Source: Micrasema longulum
Lineage: Eukaryota; Arthropoda; Insecta; Trichoptera; Brachycentridae
Length of the DNA stretch: 64,000 nt
Direction: 5' to 3'
NCBI GenBank assembly: GCA_022494885.1
Contig: JAGVSM010000220.1
Coordinates: 43,479-107,478, forward strand
The position numbers and the translations under genes were made by a program. This document shows positions 23,067 through 33,619 of this stretch, in pieces. The notes beneath the pieces were generated by a model that worked only from the letters and a program-made list of their open reading frames with translations, searched no databases and was not told where the DNA came from. The number at the start of each line of letters is the position of its first letter. The stretch's first letter is position 1.

Positions 23067-24272
23067 AACCCTTTTTAACAATTATTCAATTTTAAACTAT
23101 TTTAAGTACATCTTTTGTGGTGCAATTGGCCCTAAGCAAAAAGTTTTTGATTACTAATTTTCTCAACTATGATTATTTAAAAAAAAAAGATTTAATATTA
23201 CGATTAAATAAATAAATCTACCGTTATATTTCATTCCACGGGGTGAGTGAATGAGACGAAAAGCGTGACGCATTATGACGTAACGTGTAAATGCAATCAA
23301 GAATGGTTGCAGAGTGCAATAACATCGTCTGTCAGTGCACCCACTGCACCGGGAGGAAATTGGGGGAGGGGGGAGAGCGAGGGCGAGGATGGCAGCCCAC
23401 AGCCACCCGCGATCGGCGGTCACCAGCCACCAGCCACTAGCCACCAGTCAGCATACCGGTCCGAGAACAGGTCGGCGGAGCTTTCATCGGCCCTACAAGG
23501 AGACTTGCACCCTACTTCCTACTTCCTCGAAGCGACTCGACAACCTGACTTAATGACGCAACACGCGGTCGAATGTACTTATTTTATTTATTCACGCCGA
23601 CCGTTTTGTGTCCTTGGTATTATATTATGCTTAAAATATGACTTTCCAAATATTACGAATTATATGACGTAGCTCAATCACAAATAACCATCGACGTGCT
23701 AATAAGTGACGTGATAACAATTTCTCACCATGGTTGTTTATCGTATTCGCGATCACAATGGAACATCCGGGAACACCTTATATTAAATGTCAAAATATTT
23801 ACGTTTCGCGGCGTATAATCCTGCTGCGCAATAACATATTTGAATTTCACCGGTGTAAATATGGAAAATATTCCAAAACTGCTATTTTTATAAATTATTT
23901 ACCATGCTATTTATTGCATTTAGCCAGCGGTTGACAAGCCAAATTCAAGAAAAGCAGTCGCCATAGTAATTGTAATTTAATTTTCACTCTTTTGTATTAG
24001 AACTCTTTACTGTTTTGCAAATGGAATATATTATATTATTTTTTATAGTAAACGCCGATTTTTCACCAGTGAACTGTATTTATTTACGAGGAAAACAAAA
24101 AACAAACCGACACGAGCGTCGACTTAGAGATTACACACTCCTTGACTTATGACTGCGATAACTTAAGCATGTTCATTATTGTTCGTTGTGATCGCTCAAA
24201 TGCTTAGCATGTTTTTAAGCACGTCGATAGTTATTTGTGATTGAGCTACTGCATAAACGCTTTATCGATTTT
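23067..24272. other. Unassigned, with GC-rich patch 23240-23560
   Basis: The patch has many CpGs and a small CCACCAG tandem run (23425-23450). Overlapping open frames on both strands have no family features, so no gene is called. Confidence 0.3.
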
Positions 24273-24374
24273 CATCATCATCATTCCCTTTGCCGCACCT
24301 AGTGGTGCATAGGGCACTGCCTAGTAAACCAATCGCAGCTTACCTTGATCATTTTTTTTGTTACATTAAGGTAA
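24273..24374 (-). mobile_element. SINE S1, 3' fragment
   Basis: Minus strand reads the S1 3' part: GATCAAGGTAAGCTGCGATT, GGCACTGCCTAGT-type block, GGTGCGGCAAAGGGAATG and (ATG)n. Head and body are absent. Confidence 0.75.
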
Positions 24375-24770
24375 GATTTTTACAATAAGTTTAAGCAATA
24401 TTGTTGACCCATAGGCCTAGGTGGAAAAATAGCATTACAGTCCGAGTTGCATTGATGACATAATTTGCATAATAATAATAACAAACAGTTATACGAATAA
24501 ATACTTCATAATGCAAAACACAATGAGATTTTAATGTGTGAGAAAGGTTCACAGAGGGCAAACAATACGTACAATATCTACAAGAACCTTAATTATTTCC
24601 TCAACCAGATGATGGGATTAGAGGGCAACGTTATAATATTAAACTCTGGATACGCAGAAGTATGGGAATTTAAAAAGTTCAATAAATCAATTAAACCAAA
24701 GAGAAGAAACTAGATTATAAACTACGTGTGAAACCGAAATCAATATGTTTCACATGGCTTGTTTGCATCA

Positions 24771-25492
24771 AAAAAAATTAGTACTTACTCAGGTGTCCCC
24801 CAAGGATCCAACCTGGGCCCATTGCTGTTCTCTATTTTTATCAATGATATCAAAAGAGTTGTAGTCGATTCGCGGATGACTTGAAGCTATTTTTGAGGTG
24901 ATTTGAAAACTTTGGATGATTTTCGTACTCTCCAAGCGGATATAATAAACGTATCTGAATGGAAAAGACGAAATAAACTATTGCTCAATATTTCAAAATG
25001 CTCAGTTATGTCTTTCACCGGGGCCCACAAAACGCTTTTCTTCCGCTATAGAATGAATGACCAGAATCTTATGCGGACTTCGAAGGTTAAAGATCTAGGC
25101 ATCACTTTTGTGAGTTCCCTGACATTTCATGATCAGATCGAAACAGTTTGTAGTAGTAGTAGTAGTAGTTCGTTAAAGATGTTAGGATTCTTCTTGCGTA
25201 CTGCCAGGGTTTTTGGTAATACGCGAGTACTGAGAATTCTCTATAACTCGTTGGTGCCAAGTAGACTCGGGAGTGGCTTGATGATTTGGGGACCGTGTGA
25301 GTTGAAGTACTCTCTTATGGTGGAGAGGGTTCAGAAGAAATTTCTTCGGTTTCTCTGCATGAAGGAGTGCGGATATTATCCACGGCTTTATCCCACTGAG
25401 TTCCTCCAGGGTATGCTTGATTACAGCAGTTTGAAGACCAGAAGGAATGTGTATTTAACTACGTACTTATTTTATGTTCCGGATAATTACCT
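24771..25492 (+). mobile_element. LINE-B (jockey/CR1-like) reverse transcriptase, first part
   Basis: YSGVPQGSNLGPLLFSIFIN at about 24788 and a damaged ADDLKLFLR at about 24873 are palm motifs. From 24903 an open frame carries NKLLLNISKCSVMSFTG, KVKDLGITF, LRILYNSLVPSRL and VQKKFLRFL, typical thumb and C-terminal sequence. A serine run comes from an AGT microsatellite near 25150. The reading frame is interrupted at 25492 by an RTE element and resumes at 26296. A related 3' end is at 54873-55235. Confidence 0.85.
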
Positions 25493-26295
25493 GTTCTTGG
25501 TAACAAAAGTATACGATGTATGCAAGAAAAGCGATTTGCTTATGAATGTTGATAAATCGAAAGTGATGGTTTTTGAAAGGGATGAAAATATAACTAAATG
25601 TGAGATCAGCGTGAACCGAGATATTCTGAATCAGGTAGAAGAATTTGTGTACCTAGGAAGTATGTTTACTAGGGACGGAAAGGCCGAGAAAGATATTGAA
25701 AGGAGGGTGAGTGCCGGGAACAGGGTGAACGGTGCACTAAAATCTACTTTGGCAAATAAATGTTTATCGCAGGAGGCTAAACTAGCAGTTCACAACGGAG
25801 TTCTAGTTCCAACTCTAATGTATGAGAGTGAAGTATGGAATTGAAAAAATTATGATGAAAGTAGGTTGAATGCTGTCGAAATACGATCCCTCAGGCGAAT
25901 GTGTGGTAAAACGATGTATGATAGGTGCACAAATGTCGAGATCCGTGGAGTGTGTAAGGCTGAAACATGCATTATCGACAGAATCAAGAAAGGGGTGCTT
26001 CGTCGGTTTGGACATGTAGAGCGTATGGACAGCGAAAGAACGGCTAAAAGGAGCTACGATGCAAATGTTGATGGATGCAGAAAACGAGGGAAGACCGAGA
26101 AAGACATGGCACGATAAAGTCCATCAAATACTTGAAGATGGACATGTCAAAAGTAGGAATAATCGGCGTGCGTGCATAAGAAGATGTATGAATGTAGAGG
26201 AAGCGAGGTCTGTATGCCAAGATAGAGTGTTATGGCGTTCTATCCTCTCTGCCTACCCCTACGGGGAAACGGCGTGATGGTTTGTTGTTGTTGTT
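25493..26295 (+). mobile_element. RTE-family LINE 3' end inserted into LINE-B
   Basis: 5'-truncated ORF2 of the RTE clade: [99 protein letters not shown] and the end SAYPYGETA. A TGG-to-TGA stop at 25842 and a frameshift near 26085 inactivate it. The tail is GGCGTGATGG plus (TTG)n. It is flanked by the 12-bp direct repeat GGATAATTACCT (25481-25492 and 26296-26307). Sister copies are at 55262-55850 and 63598-63993. Confidence 0.9.
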
Positions 26296-26530
26296 GGATA
26301 ATTACCTTAGAAAGCGTCAGTGTAGGCTGTTTCACATTCCAATATACAGGACCAACCTGCCAATGGTTATGCCTGTTGGAAGGGCTATCTCTATGTTGAA
26401 CAATATCACTTTGGACATTGACATTTTTCACGTCTCTGAGGGAGTTTTTCGTTACAAGATTCTCTTACTTTTGAAACATATTATTCTCTGGATATTATGA
26501 ATACTTATGTGTTATTTTTATATATACCTA
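26296..26530 (+). mobile_element. LINE-B, second part
   Basis: Continues the LINE-B frame after the RTE insertion, with RTNLPMVMPVGRAISMLN and DIDIFHVSEGVFRYKI, stop near 26498. The fragment at 55090-55190 has the equivalent [16 protein letters not shown] and DIEIFHVPE, confirming the family and that the insertion split one element. Confidence 0.8.
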
Positions 26531-27400
26531 ATTTTGCTTTATTATTTAAATTATTTCTATATGTATTAATTAAGGTATTCCATTTTGTAATGTATATTTA
26601 TTTTGAATATATATAGAATATGTATTAAATAAACATGTCGGATTGTTCTTAGAACTTTGACACGGAACCTAACATTTTATCTTTCATTATATTTGTGTTC
26701 ATTTTACCCCGATTTTTTTTTACGCCGGTGTCTCTCGGAAAGGAACCCCGGCGTAAAACGACGTTTACCTGTACTTCTCTGAAAACTGCTTTGTCGGTCA
26801 CAATCTCCGCGCCGTATGTTAGGACTTAGGACGGGTAGGAAGTAGGATACATTGGTTAGGTACTCTAGTCTTTAGGGAGTTTGGAATGGAGCTTCGATAT
26901 GAAGAATTTAGGTTAGGTTAGGTTATTATTTAAGTTTATACTTTTATATTTTTGGTAACACTTCTGGTATGTATTATAATATGTGATCGACTGTGGAATA
27001 ACTTCTATCCACTATCAATCAAATCAAGTCTTAAAAAATATTTCTTTCTTTAACACTCTCTTCCTCTTCTTTTGAAGACTAGTACAGAATTCATTTATTT
27101 CAATTTTAGATTTTATCCATCTCATTTTCTAATAAAAAGATTTATTTACAACACGTTAAAAATGGCCACAAAATTGGAATAAGTAGGTAAAATACAAAAA
27201 CGCAAATAATTATTTTGACACTTTATATACATATACAATATATATACATATAAGGGCGGGCATATTGCCTTAAGGCAATTTCTTCCTACCTACCCAAACC
27301 GTTCAATTTGAGAAAATTATAAATACATGGACATATTGAATCTTACAATTTTATACAAAAATTTAAAAAAAAGATTCACAAAATAAAAAAAAATATATAT
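26531..27400. other. Unassigned, with a hairpin and a SINE S2 scrap
   Basis: A perfect 11-bp hairpin stem TTTTACGCCGG/CCGGCGTAAAA lies at 26717-26727 and 26748-26758, probably part of a lost element. TTAGGTTAGGTTAGG near 26909 is a minimal insect-telomere-type repeat. Bases 27143-27210 (TTTACAACACGTTAAAAATG) match the SINE S2 body. Confidence 0.4.
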
Positions 27401-27404
27401 AAAA

Positions 27405-27905
27405 AATCACACTATACTATGAAGAGAGGGGAGGGGATGGGAAGGAAAGAAGAAGGATAAAGGAACAATTTAAATATTAAGATAGTGACATTTCAATCTT
27501 GACTTAAATGTAAATATAGAAGGGGCGTCTCTAACATTAGTGGGTAGATTATTCCACAATCGAGCGGCTACTACTGTAAAAGAATGAAATTAGAGCGATG
27601 ACAGGGTATTAAAAGGGTTCTCTCGTTACAAGAACGAAGAGATAGTCCGTGTTGTGAAAGAGGTTGGATGAGCTCTCTCAGATAAACAAGCGAAGTGGGA
27701 TTATTTAAAATATTGTGAAGAAGTGATAGAATGTGAATGTTTCTTCTATGCCTGATACTGAGCCAGTGTAGTTGCGCGCGATACTCAGTTTTGTGGTCAA
27801 ATTTGCGAAGATCAAAGATATTCTGCAATCGTTCAAATTTATCAAGTAATTCAGAGTTAGCATCTGGATAACATACATCCGCATAGTCAAGGAGTGGAAG
27901 AAGTA
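27405..27905 (-). mobile_element. LINE ORF2 C-terminal fragment with 3' UTR
   Basis: Minus-strand frames around 27571-27905 read LLDYADVCYPDANSELLDKF (with a shift), then KTEYRAQLHWLSIRHRRNIH and ERTLLIPCHRS, typical of the thumb/C-terminal part of CR1/L2-like reverse transcriptase. The untranslated part 27405-27570 resembles 8845-8905. It is broken by frameshifts and has no palm motifs. Confidence 0.7.
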
Positions 27906-28520
27906 AGTTCTTTTACTAGTGGTAACACGATATTACATCACCGCGCGCAAAGTGATTATTTACCACAGTCTTTAGAGTTAATAAAGGTCTTTAATTTATA
28001 ATGGTCACTAAAATTTCTAAGACACGCGTATCTGGTATCACCATAGACCAAAATTATATGCAAGGAATCCATTAACTTAAGTGCGATAACATCCGTTTAG
28101 GAATCTCTTCAAAGGATTTAGCTACTTCTCAATTCAGGTTATTATGATAGCTCGTCGTCTTCCGTCTTATTTAACACACACGTGTTATTTTGCGGTCATG
28201 GTGTCCGCTAGTAGTTGCAAATATAAATCGTAATCGATTTGTCAATAGGAAAATAATTGCAATCGGATAACATGAACACGAACCCCGGACTTCTGATCCG
28301 TTACTCGGCGGCACCACCGCGGGGTAATTATATGTAAATTAATGTTGTCATGCCAATATTCGGATAAAATCGAGCATAAACCGCAATTAGCAATTTGCAT
28401 TGTACTCTTGATAAAAAAAAACGCCGGTCTTGATAACGTCCTCATGACTTCGGTCAGACCAGTTTGTCACCGACAGCTTGTACGTAAATAAACAATTGAG
28501 ATCGATGCTCTGCACCCGTC
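27906..28520. other. Unassigned DNA
   Basis: No supported feature found on either strand. Confidence 0.3.
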
Positions 28521-28524
28521 TCCA

Positions 28525-28605
28525 ATCCGATTCGTGGTGTGGTGGATGAGCGATCGGTTATCATGCGTTGAACCCCGGATTCGATTCCAGACTTGAACGG
28601 CATAA
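28525..28605 (+). mobile_element. tRNA-like SINE head, third type
   Basis: CGTGGTGTGGTGGATGAGCG followed about 40 bp later by GGATTCGATTCCAGAC gives A- and B-box-like blocks at tRNA spacing. There is no cloverleaf good enough for a working tRNA. Downstream homology to S1 or S2 is absent. 28606-28940 is moderately GC-rich and unassigned. Confidence 0.4.
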
Positions 28606-28954
28606 TGTTTAAAAATGATTGTAATACGAAATATTATTTATTTATATTAATATATTTCAGCTTGCAATCGGTTTTAGAACCATACGATGCCCCGCTGACT
28701 TTTTGCCAGTGTCGAGTGCTATGGAGATATATGAGAGTGCGCCTACTGTGGCGACATGACAATACGGTGTCAAAAAGTTCCAGCGTGACTGTCACCCGGC
28801 CCCGGCCTGTACATTGCTATGGGAGTGCGCTCACTAGGAACTTTTTGTCACTCTGCCGGCAGACGCCTACCGAGCGGACGTGTGTGGTGAATTTTTCAGT
28901 TATATTTAAGATTAACATATTATTACAACAGTGATAAAGAACATTTTAGACAAG

Positions 28955-29050
28955 GTAATATAAAAGTCTAGGCATTTACAGGGCTTATGACCTGTCATTG
29001 GCTGGTTTAAGTGGCCACTTTACACACTGTAAAACATTCACTATTATACC
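28955..29050 (+). repeat. Short dispersed repeat shared with 57325-57420
   Basis: AGTCTAGGCATTTACA, GACCTGTCATTGGCTGGT and GGCCACTTTACACACTGTAA occur here. Inverted, diverged counterparts (TACAGTGTGTAAAATGGCC, CAGCCAATGACCAG, AATGTCTAG) lie at about 57325-57375. A partial match is at 35435-35515. Confidence 0.5.
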
Positions 29051-29639
29051 CATATTTTAATATCTATATTCCTTCAACCCTTTCATTTGTTGATGTTTGT
29101 GAAGTTAAAGAGCTTCAGCTCTATAAAGGTTTTAACCTTTATTTATGCGGGCGAGATTTAAGATGACTGCTCCTCTGGAAGAAGATGATATTAACAACGA
29201 ATTGTTTAATAGAAGACAGAGAACAGGCCAGCATTGTATACAATAAAATTAAATGAATTTTCAAAATCAATATAAAGCCAAAAATTGGACGAAACCTGCG
29301 GTCGGGTTTGGATTACGTTCGGCTGTACTTGGGTGGAAAATTAGCATAATTATAAATATTGGATTGTTGTCCATTCATGGGGAAGTTCGGTGTTTTTTAA
29401 AATATTTTTTTAATATATTTTTTTATTAATAAATTTCATAAGCGGTACATATTTTTAAAAATTCTATTCATATCTACTTTCACACATCTAGTAAATGTTA
29501 TCACTGTAACTCTCCAAAAAAATAGACTAACTCTTGTGCTTGGAGAGTGACTTACACTGTTGTAGTTGTTTATTTATTAGAGTTTATATAATTTTAAATA
29601 CGAGTACATGAGAAATAAAATAAAAACATAGGATATATA

Positions 29640-30050
29640 AAGAAAAAACAATAATACATTCATACTAATTAAAATTTAATGTAGTTTTTACACGTGATCC
29701 AAAAAATTCTTTAGATTTACTTTAAATTTATTTATTGATATATTATTGTTAATAGTTTTTAGTTCATTGGGAAGATTATTATAATTTTTTACACCTTTGA
29801 AGACAAAGCTATTTTGACCATGACTTGTGTGGAATTTAGGAATTTTAATATTATGTTGGTATCTAAATGACTTATTCATCTCAAATTCTTTTTTTAAAAA
29901 TAAATTTGTATAATAGAATTTATTTTATAAAGAGTGTCTACTGTATGAACCTTAAATATTTTATATAGACTTTCCGTATTAAATGTTAAGGGTTTCTTTA
30001 GAATTACTTTAATAATTATTTTTTTAACTATTTTAAGAGGGTTTAATTTA
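29640..30050 (-). mobile_element. LINE ORF2 C-terminal fragment
   Basis: Minus strand 29688-29879 reads PKFHTSHGQNSFVFKGVKNY, NNLPNELKTI and FKVNLKNFLDHV to a stop, the extreme C-terminus of a CR1/jockey-like ORF2. Upstream (29880-30050) the same sense gives KEFEMNKSF with a frameshift. 5'-truncated. Confidence 0.7.
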
Positions 30051-30069
30051 TTTAATTATTTTTTTATTC

Positions 30070-30335
30070 GTTAATAGACTATTAAACTAAGTCAAAAAAA
30101 GTGTTTTTAATTTTTATGTATCGTATCATCAGGGCTATGATTTTTTTTAAATGTTTGGCTTTCCTGAAATTACTCCGCGTGACATCTGGGGTTCTTTTGC
30201 TCTTCTTCTCGGTCAGTTCTGCCGATTGGTCCGCTGTTGTCGACTACAGTTAGCAGTTCTAAGATCTACTTCTCGGTCAGTTCTGCCGATTGGTCCGCTG
30301 TTGTCGACTACAGTTAGCAGTTCTAATATCTTCAT
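30070..30335 (+). mobile_element. MITE family M1, copy 2, with internal duplication
   Basis: Same blocks as copy 1 (TTAATAGACTATTAAACTAAG, GGGCTATGATTTTTTTTAA, ACTCCGCGTGACATCTGGGG). The segment ACTTCTCGGTCAGTTCTGCC through ACAGTTAGCAGTTCTAA is present twice in tandem (about 64-bp period, 30200-30327). Confidence 0.7.
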
Positions 30336-30929
30336 ATTTATATTTTTGTAATTCCTTTGTCCTTAATAAGTTAAAGTTCATAAAGAGTACATTGAATAAC
30401 CGTTACATTTACGTATAAGTTATATGAGTTCTATAGAATAAAAAACAGCAATCTGACGCTTTTATGCAAATCGAGTCATAGGTAGGGCAACATTGCCCTA
30501 TTTAAGTAGTTTTTGCTAAATAGTAAGCTTTTTGCTTAATCAGATTTTAAAAACCTTATTATTATCAAATGCAGCAATCTGCGAACGTGCTTCGTATTCA
30601 AATTTTTTGTTTTTTATTTAAAAGTAAAAATTAGTCTTTTTATTTTTTAAACTGTATTAATAACTAAATAAAAGTAGTACAAACATAAGTAATAAATATT
30701 TAAAGTAGATTTTAATATAATTTACACAACCCTATTATTTATTTATTTATTTATTTTATTAGGTAAACAAACAGTATGTACACATATATTGCCAATTTCT
30801 TTGTATATTAGTGTAAGAAACTCATGCACACACCAAAAAAATTGTCTACACTTAATACAATAATTTAAATTATGTTCAATATAATAAATGTAAAAGAAAC
30901 GAAATAAAAAAATATTTATATAATAATAA
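30336..30929. other. AT-rich, no recognisable content
   Basis: Short (TTTA)n run at about 30733-30755. Nothing else supported. Confidence 0.35.
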
Positions 30930-31300
30930 TAATAAAGTTAAATGTCTGCTTCTCTCAAAATGTCTATAATTTTTGACCTAAATTTACATACATTGTCACA
31001 AAAAATATCAGCCTCGGTAAATATATTGTTATATTGGTCGCATATTCTAGGTATTGTAGATTGTTTAAAATAGTTTGTTGACGCGTTTTCAGTGTAAAAC
31101 AAAAGATTTTGTCTTGTCGGTCTAGATGGCACACGGAACGGAAGTCTTTCTAGTAGGTTTGGAGAATCAATTTTATTATTTATTAATTTGAATAAAAATA
31201 ACCGGTCCAACATTATTCTTCTTAAATTCGAACTTGGTAATAATAAAAAACAGCAATCTTTGAACATGACAAAAAACAAAAGCAGCAATCTAACATTCGG
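30930..31300 (-). mobile_element. Jockey-like LINE ORF2 C-terminus
   Basis: Minus-strand frame 30938-31288: RRIMLDRLFLFKLINNKIDS, then RVPSRPTRQNLLFY, TNYFKQSTIPRICDQYN and KFRSKIIDIL, a conserved C-terminal pattern shared with the fragments at 33662-34250 and 35510-35830 (IDSP, VP.R.TR, NY..NS...R). It is 5'-truncated. Confidence 0.75.
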
Positions 31301-31724
31301 TTAGAATCATATTCAGCAAAGTTTGAGATTCAGTATCAATAACAGCTATCTGAAAAAATCTATAATTAATTATTGTTTTAATTAAAACTAAATCTATTCG
31401 AGGATGAATACAATATATTTAGAAATCTCTAACTAAAGTAATTCAATACACAGGTAATAATTGTACTAGTTGATTAAAGCGTAAAACAATTTTTCTTGTT
31501 TACCGCAAATTAGTAAAGTCAGATTGCTGGTTTTGATTTTATCCAACTCATGTATTTACGTATACCATAACAAAAAAGCACTAAAAAAAAAAACAAATTT
31601 ACTCGTTAATTTTGTGCATTTTATTTCATTGTCTTTTATTTAACATTCATTTCAATTAGCTCGTAAGGTTTTACAATAAAAACGCCTAATTTTGGGTGTT
31701 TTGAAGTGACTGAACTAATCATTA

Positions 31725-32204
31725 CAGATGAACTAGCTGACCAGCCACATCTACGTCGAAAGGAGAAGATATTATACCTCTACGCCAACAGCGCTCTGAA
31801 TTCGGTGAACGCGGATTTGCGGTCGCAGAACCCACGGCATGGAATGCTCTCCCAGCAGACGTGCGAAACTGTAAGAGTGAAGTGATGTTTCTGCGATCCG
31901 GGCTGGTATTCCAAACGCTCTCGCGGCCGTAGAAAAATAATTTATCTCGCGTATTTACATACAAAATACACGAGATAAAGTGTTTTCTACGGCCGCGAGT
32001 GCGGTTCAGAATAGCACCGCAGACCTTTAAAACCCACTTGTTCTATAAATCATTTGAATGAATCCGTAGCATGTTGTAACACAGTAAATTGTTTTACTTA
32101 AATCACAAATTCAAAAAGTAAAAATTAGATTTATTTATTTATATAATCACATTGTAAAGCGCCCTTGAGGTATTACCAAACATTCCGAAAATGGCGCTAT
32201 ATCA
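31725..32204 (+). mobile_element. LINE-A 3' fragment, outer level of a nest
   Basis: DELADQPHLRRKEKILYLYA-type frame then AWNALPADVRNCKSEVMF, interrupted by the foldback at 31891-32022, then TLKTHLFYKSFE and the 3' UTR GCGCCCTTGAGGT...AATGGCGCTATAT. The 3' UTR is cut at 32204 by a SINE and resumes at 33156 (CTATATAAGTTATCCATAAT plus AAT repeats). 31301-31724 upstream is unassigned. Confidence 0.75.
31891..32022. mobile_element. 132-bp foldback element inside LINE-A
   Basis: CTGCG...CGCAG outer ends with diverged arms, and a perfect 17-bp inner stem CTCGCGGCCGTAGAAAA (31920-31936) mirrored at 31983-31999, continuing into TTTATCTCG/CGAGATAAA. The other LINE-A copies at 10420 and 36125 read straight through the same point, so this is an insertion. 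Confidence 0.75.
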
Positions 32205-32292
32205 TCATCATCATTCCCTTTCCGCACATAATGGAGGATTGGGCACTGCATTGGTACACCGATCGCAGCGTATCTTGATCATTTTTGTTACA
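32205..32292 (-). mobile_element. SINE S1, tail half, inserted in LINE-A
   Basis: Minus strand: GATCAAGATACGCTGCGATC, AAAGGGAATGATGATGATG. It continues at 32988-33155 with the body and tRNA-like head. It is flanked on the outside by CTATAT on both sides, compatible with a short target duplication. Confidence 0.8.
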
Positions 32293-32987
32293 CACGTGCG
32301 TTTCCAGAAATTCTCCAGCAGCCTAGTGGACCACATGGTGACGATATCTACCTACTGTCTACAAAAGATTCTCTTCGGACATCTATCTCCCTTTGTTAAC
32401 CATGGAGTTGATACAGTGCTTTATTTATTTAGTTTTTATTGCTTAGTTCTTGGCATGAACACTTGACAAACTTACTACTATGCTCTATTTTTTATAAATT
32501 TATTGATATCATTCTAACTTTGCTAGAATTCCACTCGTCCATGCGCTTTGTAGCTGCACGATGATTGGTTATCTAGCTTTCATATACCAACTTAAAAATA
32601 CACCTAAATTTTATAAATGGGGTCTAGAATTCCAATCGTCTATGCGCTAAGTAGCTGCAAGACGTGTTGTAATCTTACTCCTTTTTATTATTCATATTAT
32701 TTTTATTTCTTTTTTAGTATCATTAATACACTAAATTTATTTGTCAATTTTTAAAATGTGTAAATGGGAGCTAAATTTCTAACTGTCTATGCGCTCTGTA
32801 GTTGCAAGACGTCCTGTTATAATTTTTTATTGATCTTAATTGAAAACGAGGAACTAGAATCCCAACCGTCCATGCGCTCTGTAGCTGCAAGACGTACTGG
32901 GATATTTATTAATTGTACAGCGCCCTTGAGGTGATTTTCACAAAAATGGCGCTATATAAATTATCCAACTAAATATATATATATACA
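32293..32987 (+). mobile_element. LINE 3' end inserted inside the SINE
   Basis: The 3' UTR of this inner LINE contains four diverged copies of a motif CCATGCGCTCTGTAGCTGCA (about 32538, 32638, 32788, 32870). It ends with GCGCCCTTGAGGTGATTT and AATGGCGCTATATAAATTATC plus AT repeats, the LINE-A type of terminus. Coding sequence is not recognisable. It splits the SINE exactly between TTTGTTACA and TGAAGG. Confidence 0.7.
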
Positions 32988-33155
32988 TGAAGGTAGGATG
33001 ATCAGTCTTACGCTTCAGGTATCAGTCCAGGGACTATGAAATATTGTAGTGTGAACACATCATTTTAAATCAATATTTCGTATCAACCATGTCGAGAATC
33101 GAACCCGAGACCTCTCGCATGGTAGGCAAACGCGCTGGCCAATACACCACGAGGC
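32988..33155 (-). mobile_element. SINE S1, head half, inserted in LINE-A
   Basis: Minus strand gives GGCCTCGTGGTGTATTGGCC, GGTTCGATTCTCGACATGG and CCCTGGACTGATACCTGAAG, joining in order to 32292. The LINE-A tail resumes at 33156-33195. Confidence 0.8.
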
Positions 33156-33364
33156 CGCTATATAAGTTATCCATAATAATAATAATAATAATTTAGTAAG
33201 TTTCGGATTCGGCTGCAAATCTTGTTTGAGTCAGCCACCACTTATCAGTCTTATCATTACCTTTCACTAGAAAATAAATTACGTGCGCACAAGGTGACAC
33301 GGGCTCATTTTTTAAAGAACGGTGTTCAAATGTTTTTAGAAGAGTTTACCAAAGAACAAAATGA

Positions 33365-33510
33365 CTCGCCTACAGTCTGTATTGAATGCTGCAGCGAGAC
33401 TTATTTTCAGAATCTCTAAGTTCAGTCATATCACTCCACTACTTCGGGAATAGCAATGGCTACGTTTTCCACAGATGGTCGAATACAAACTCTGTTGGCT
33501 TAAATTATTA
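33365..33510 (+). mobile_element. LINE-A internal fragment
   Basis: TRLQSVLNAAARLIFRISKF followed by SHITPLLRE across a stop, then the block that encodes ATFSTDGRIQTLLA. The same segments occur at 63323-63544 on the minus strand and partly at 10130. Confidence 0.65.
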
Positions 33511-33619
33511 TTTTTTTTCATTTTTATTTTTTATTTTGTTTATTCAGAAAAATAATAGCAATACAAAATAATATACACAACATTATAAAAAAAAAACACA
33601 AAATAAAGCCTAATCTGTT

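Noticed and set aside
22700..23070. CRISPR-like array
   Set aside because: Units are directly adjacent with no unique spacers, and the DNA is eukaryotic.
22506..23081. 191-codon minus-strand open frame
   Set aside because: It is an artefact of the 28-bp minisatellite, which lacks stops in several minus frames. No start context or domain.
23247..23672. 141-codon open frame across the GC-rich patch
   Set aside because: Residue content follows the CCACCAG repeat and overlaps other frames on both strands. No homology recognised.
26909..26926. Interstitial telomere-like TTAGG repeat
   Set aside because: Only about three units; expected by chance in an AT-rich genome. Not evidence of a fusion or telomere.
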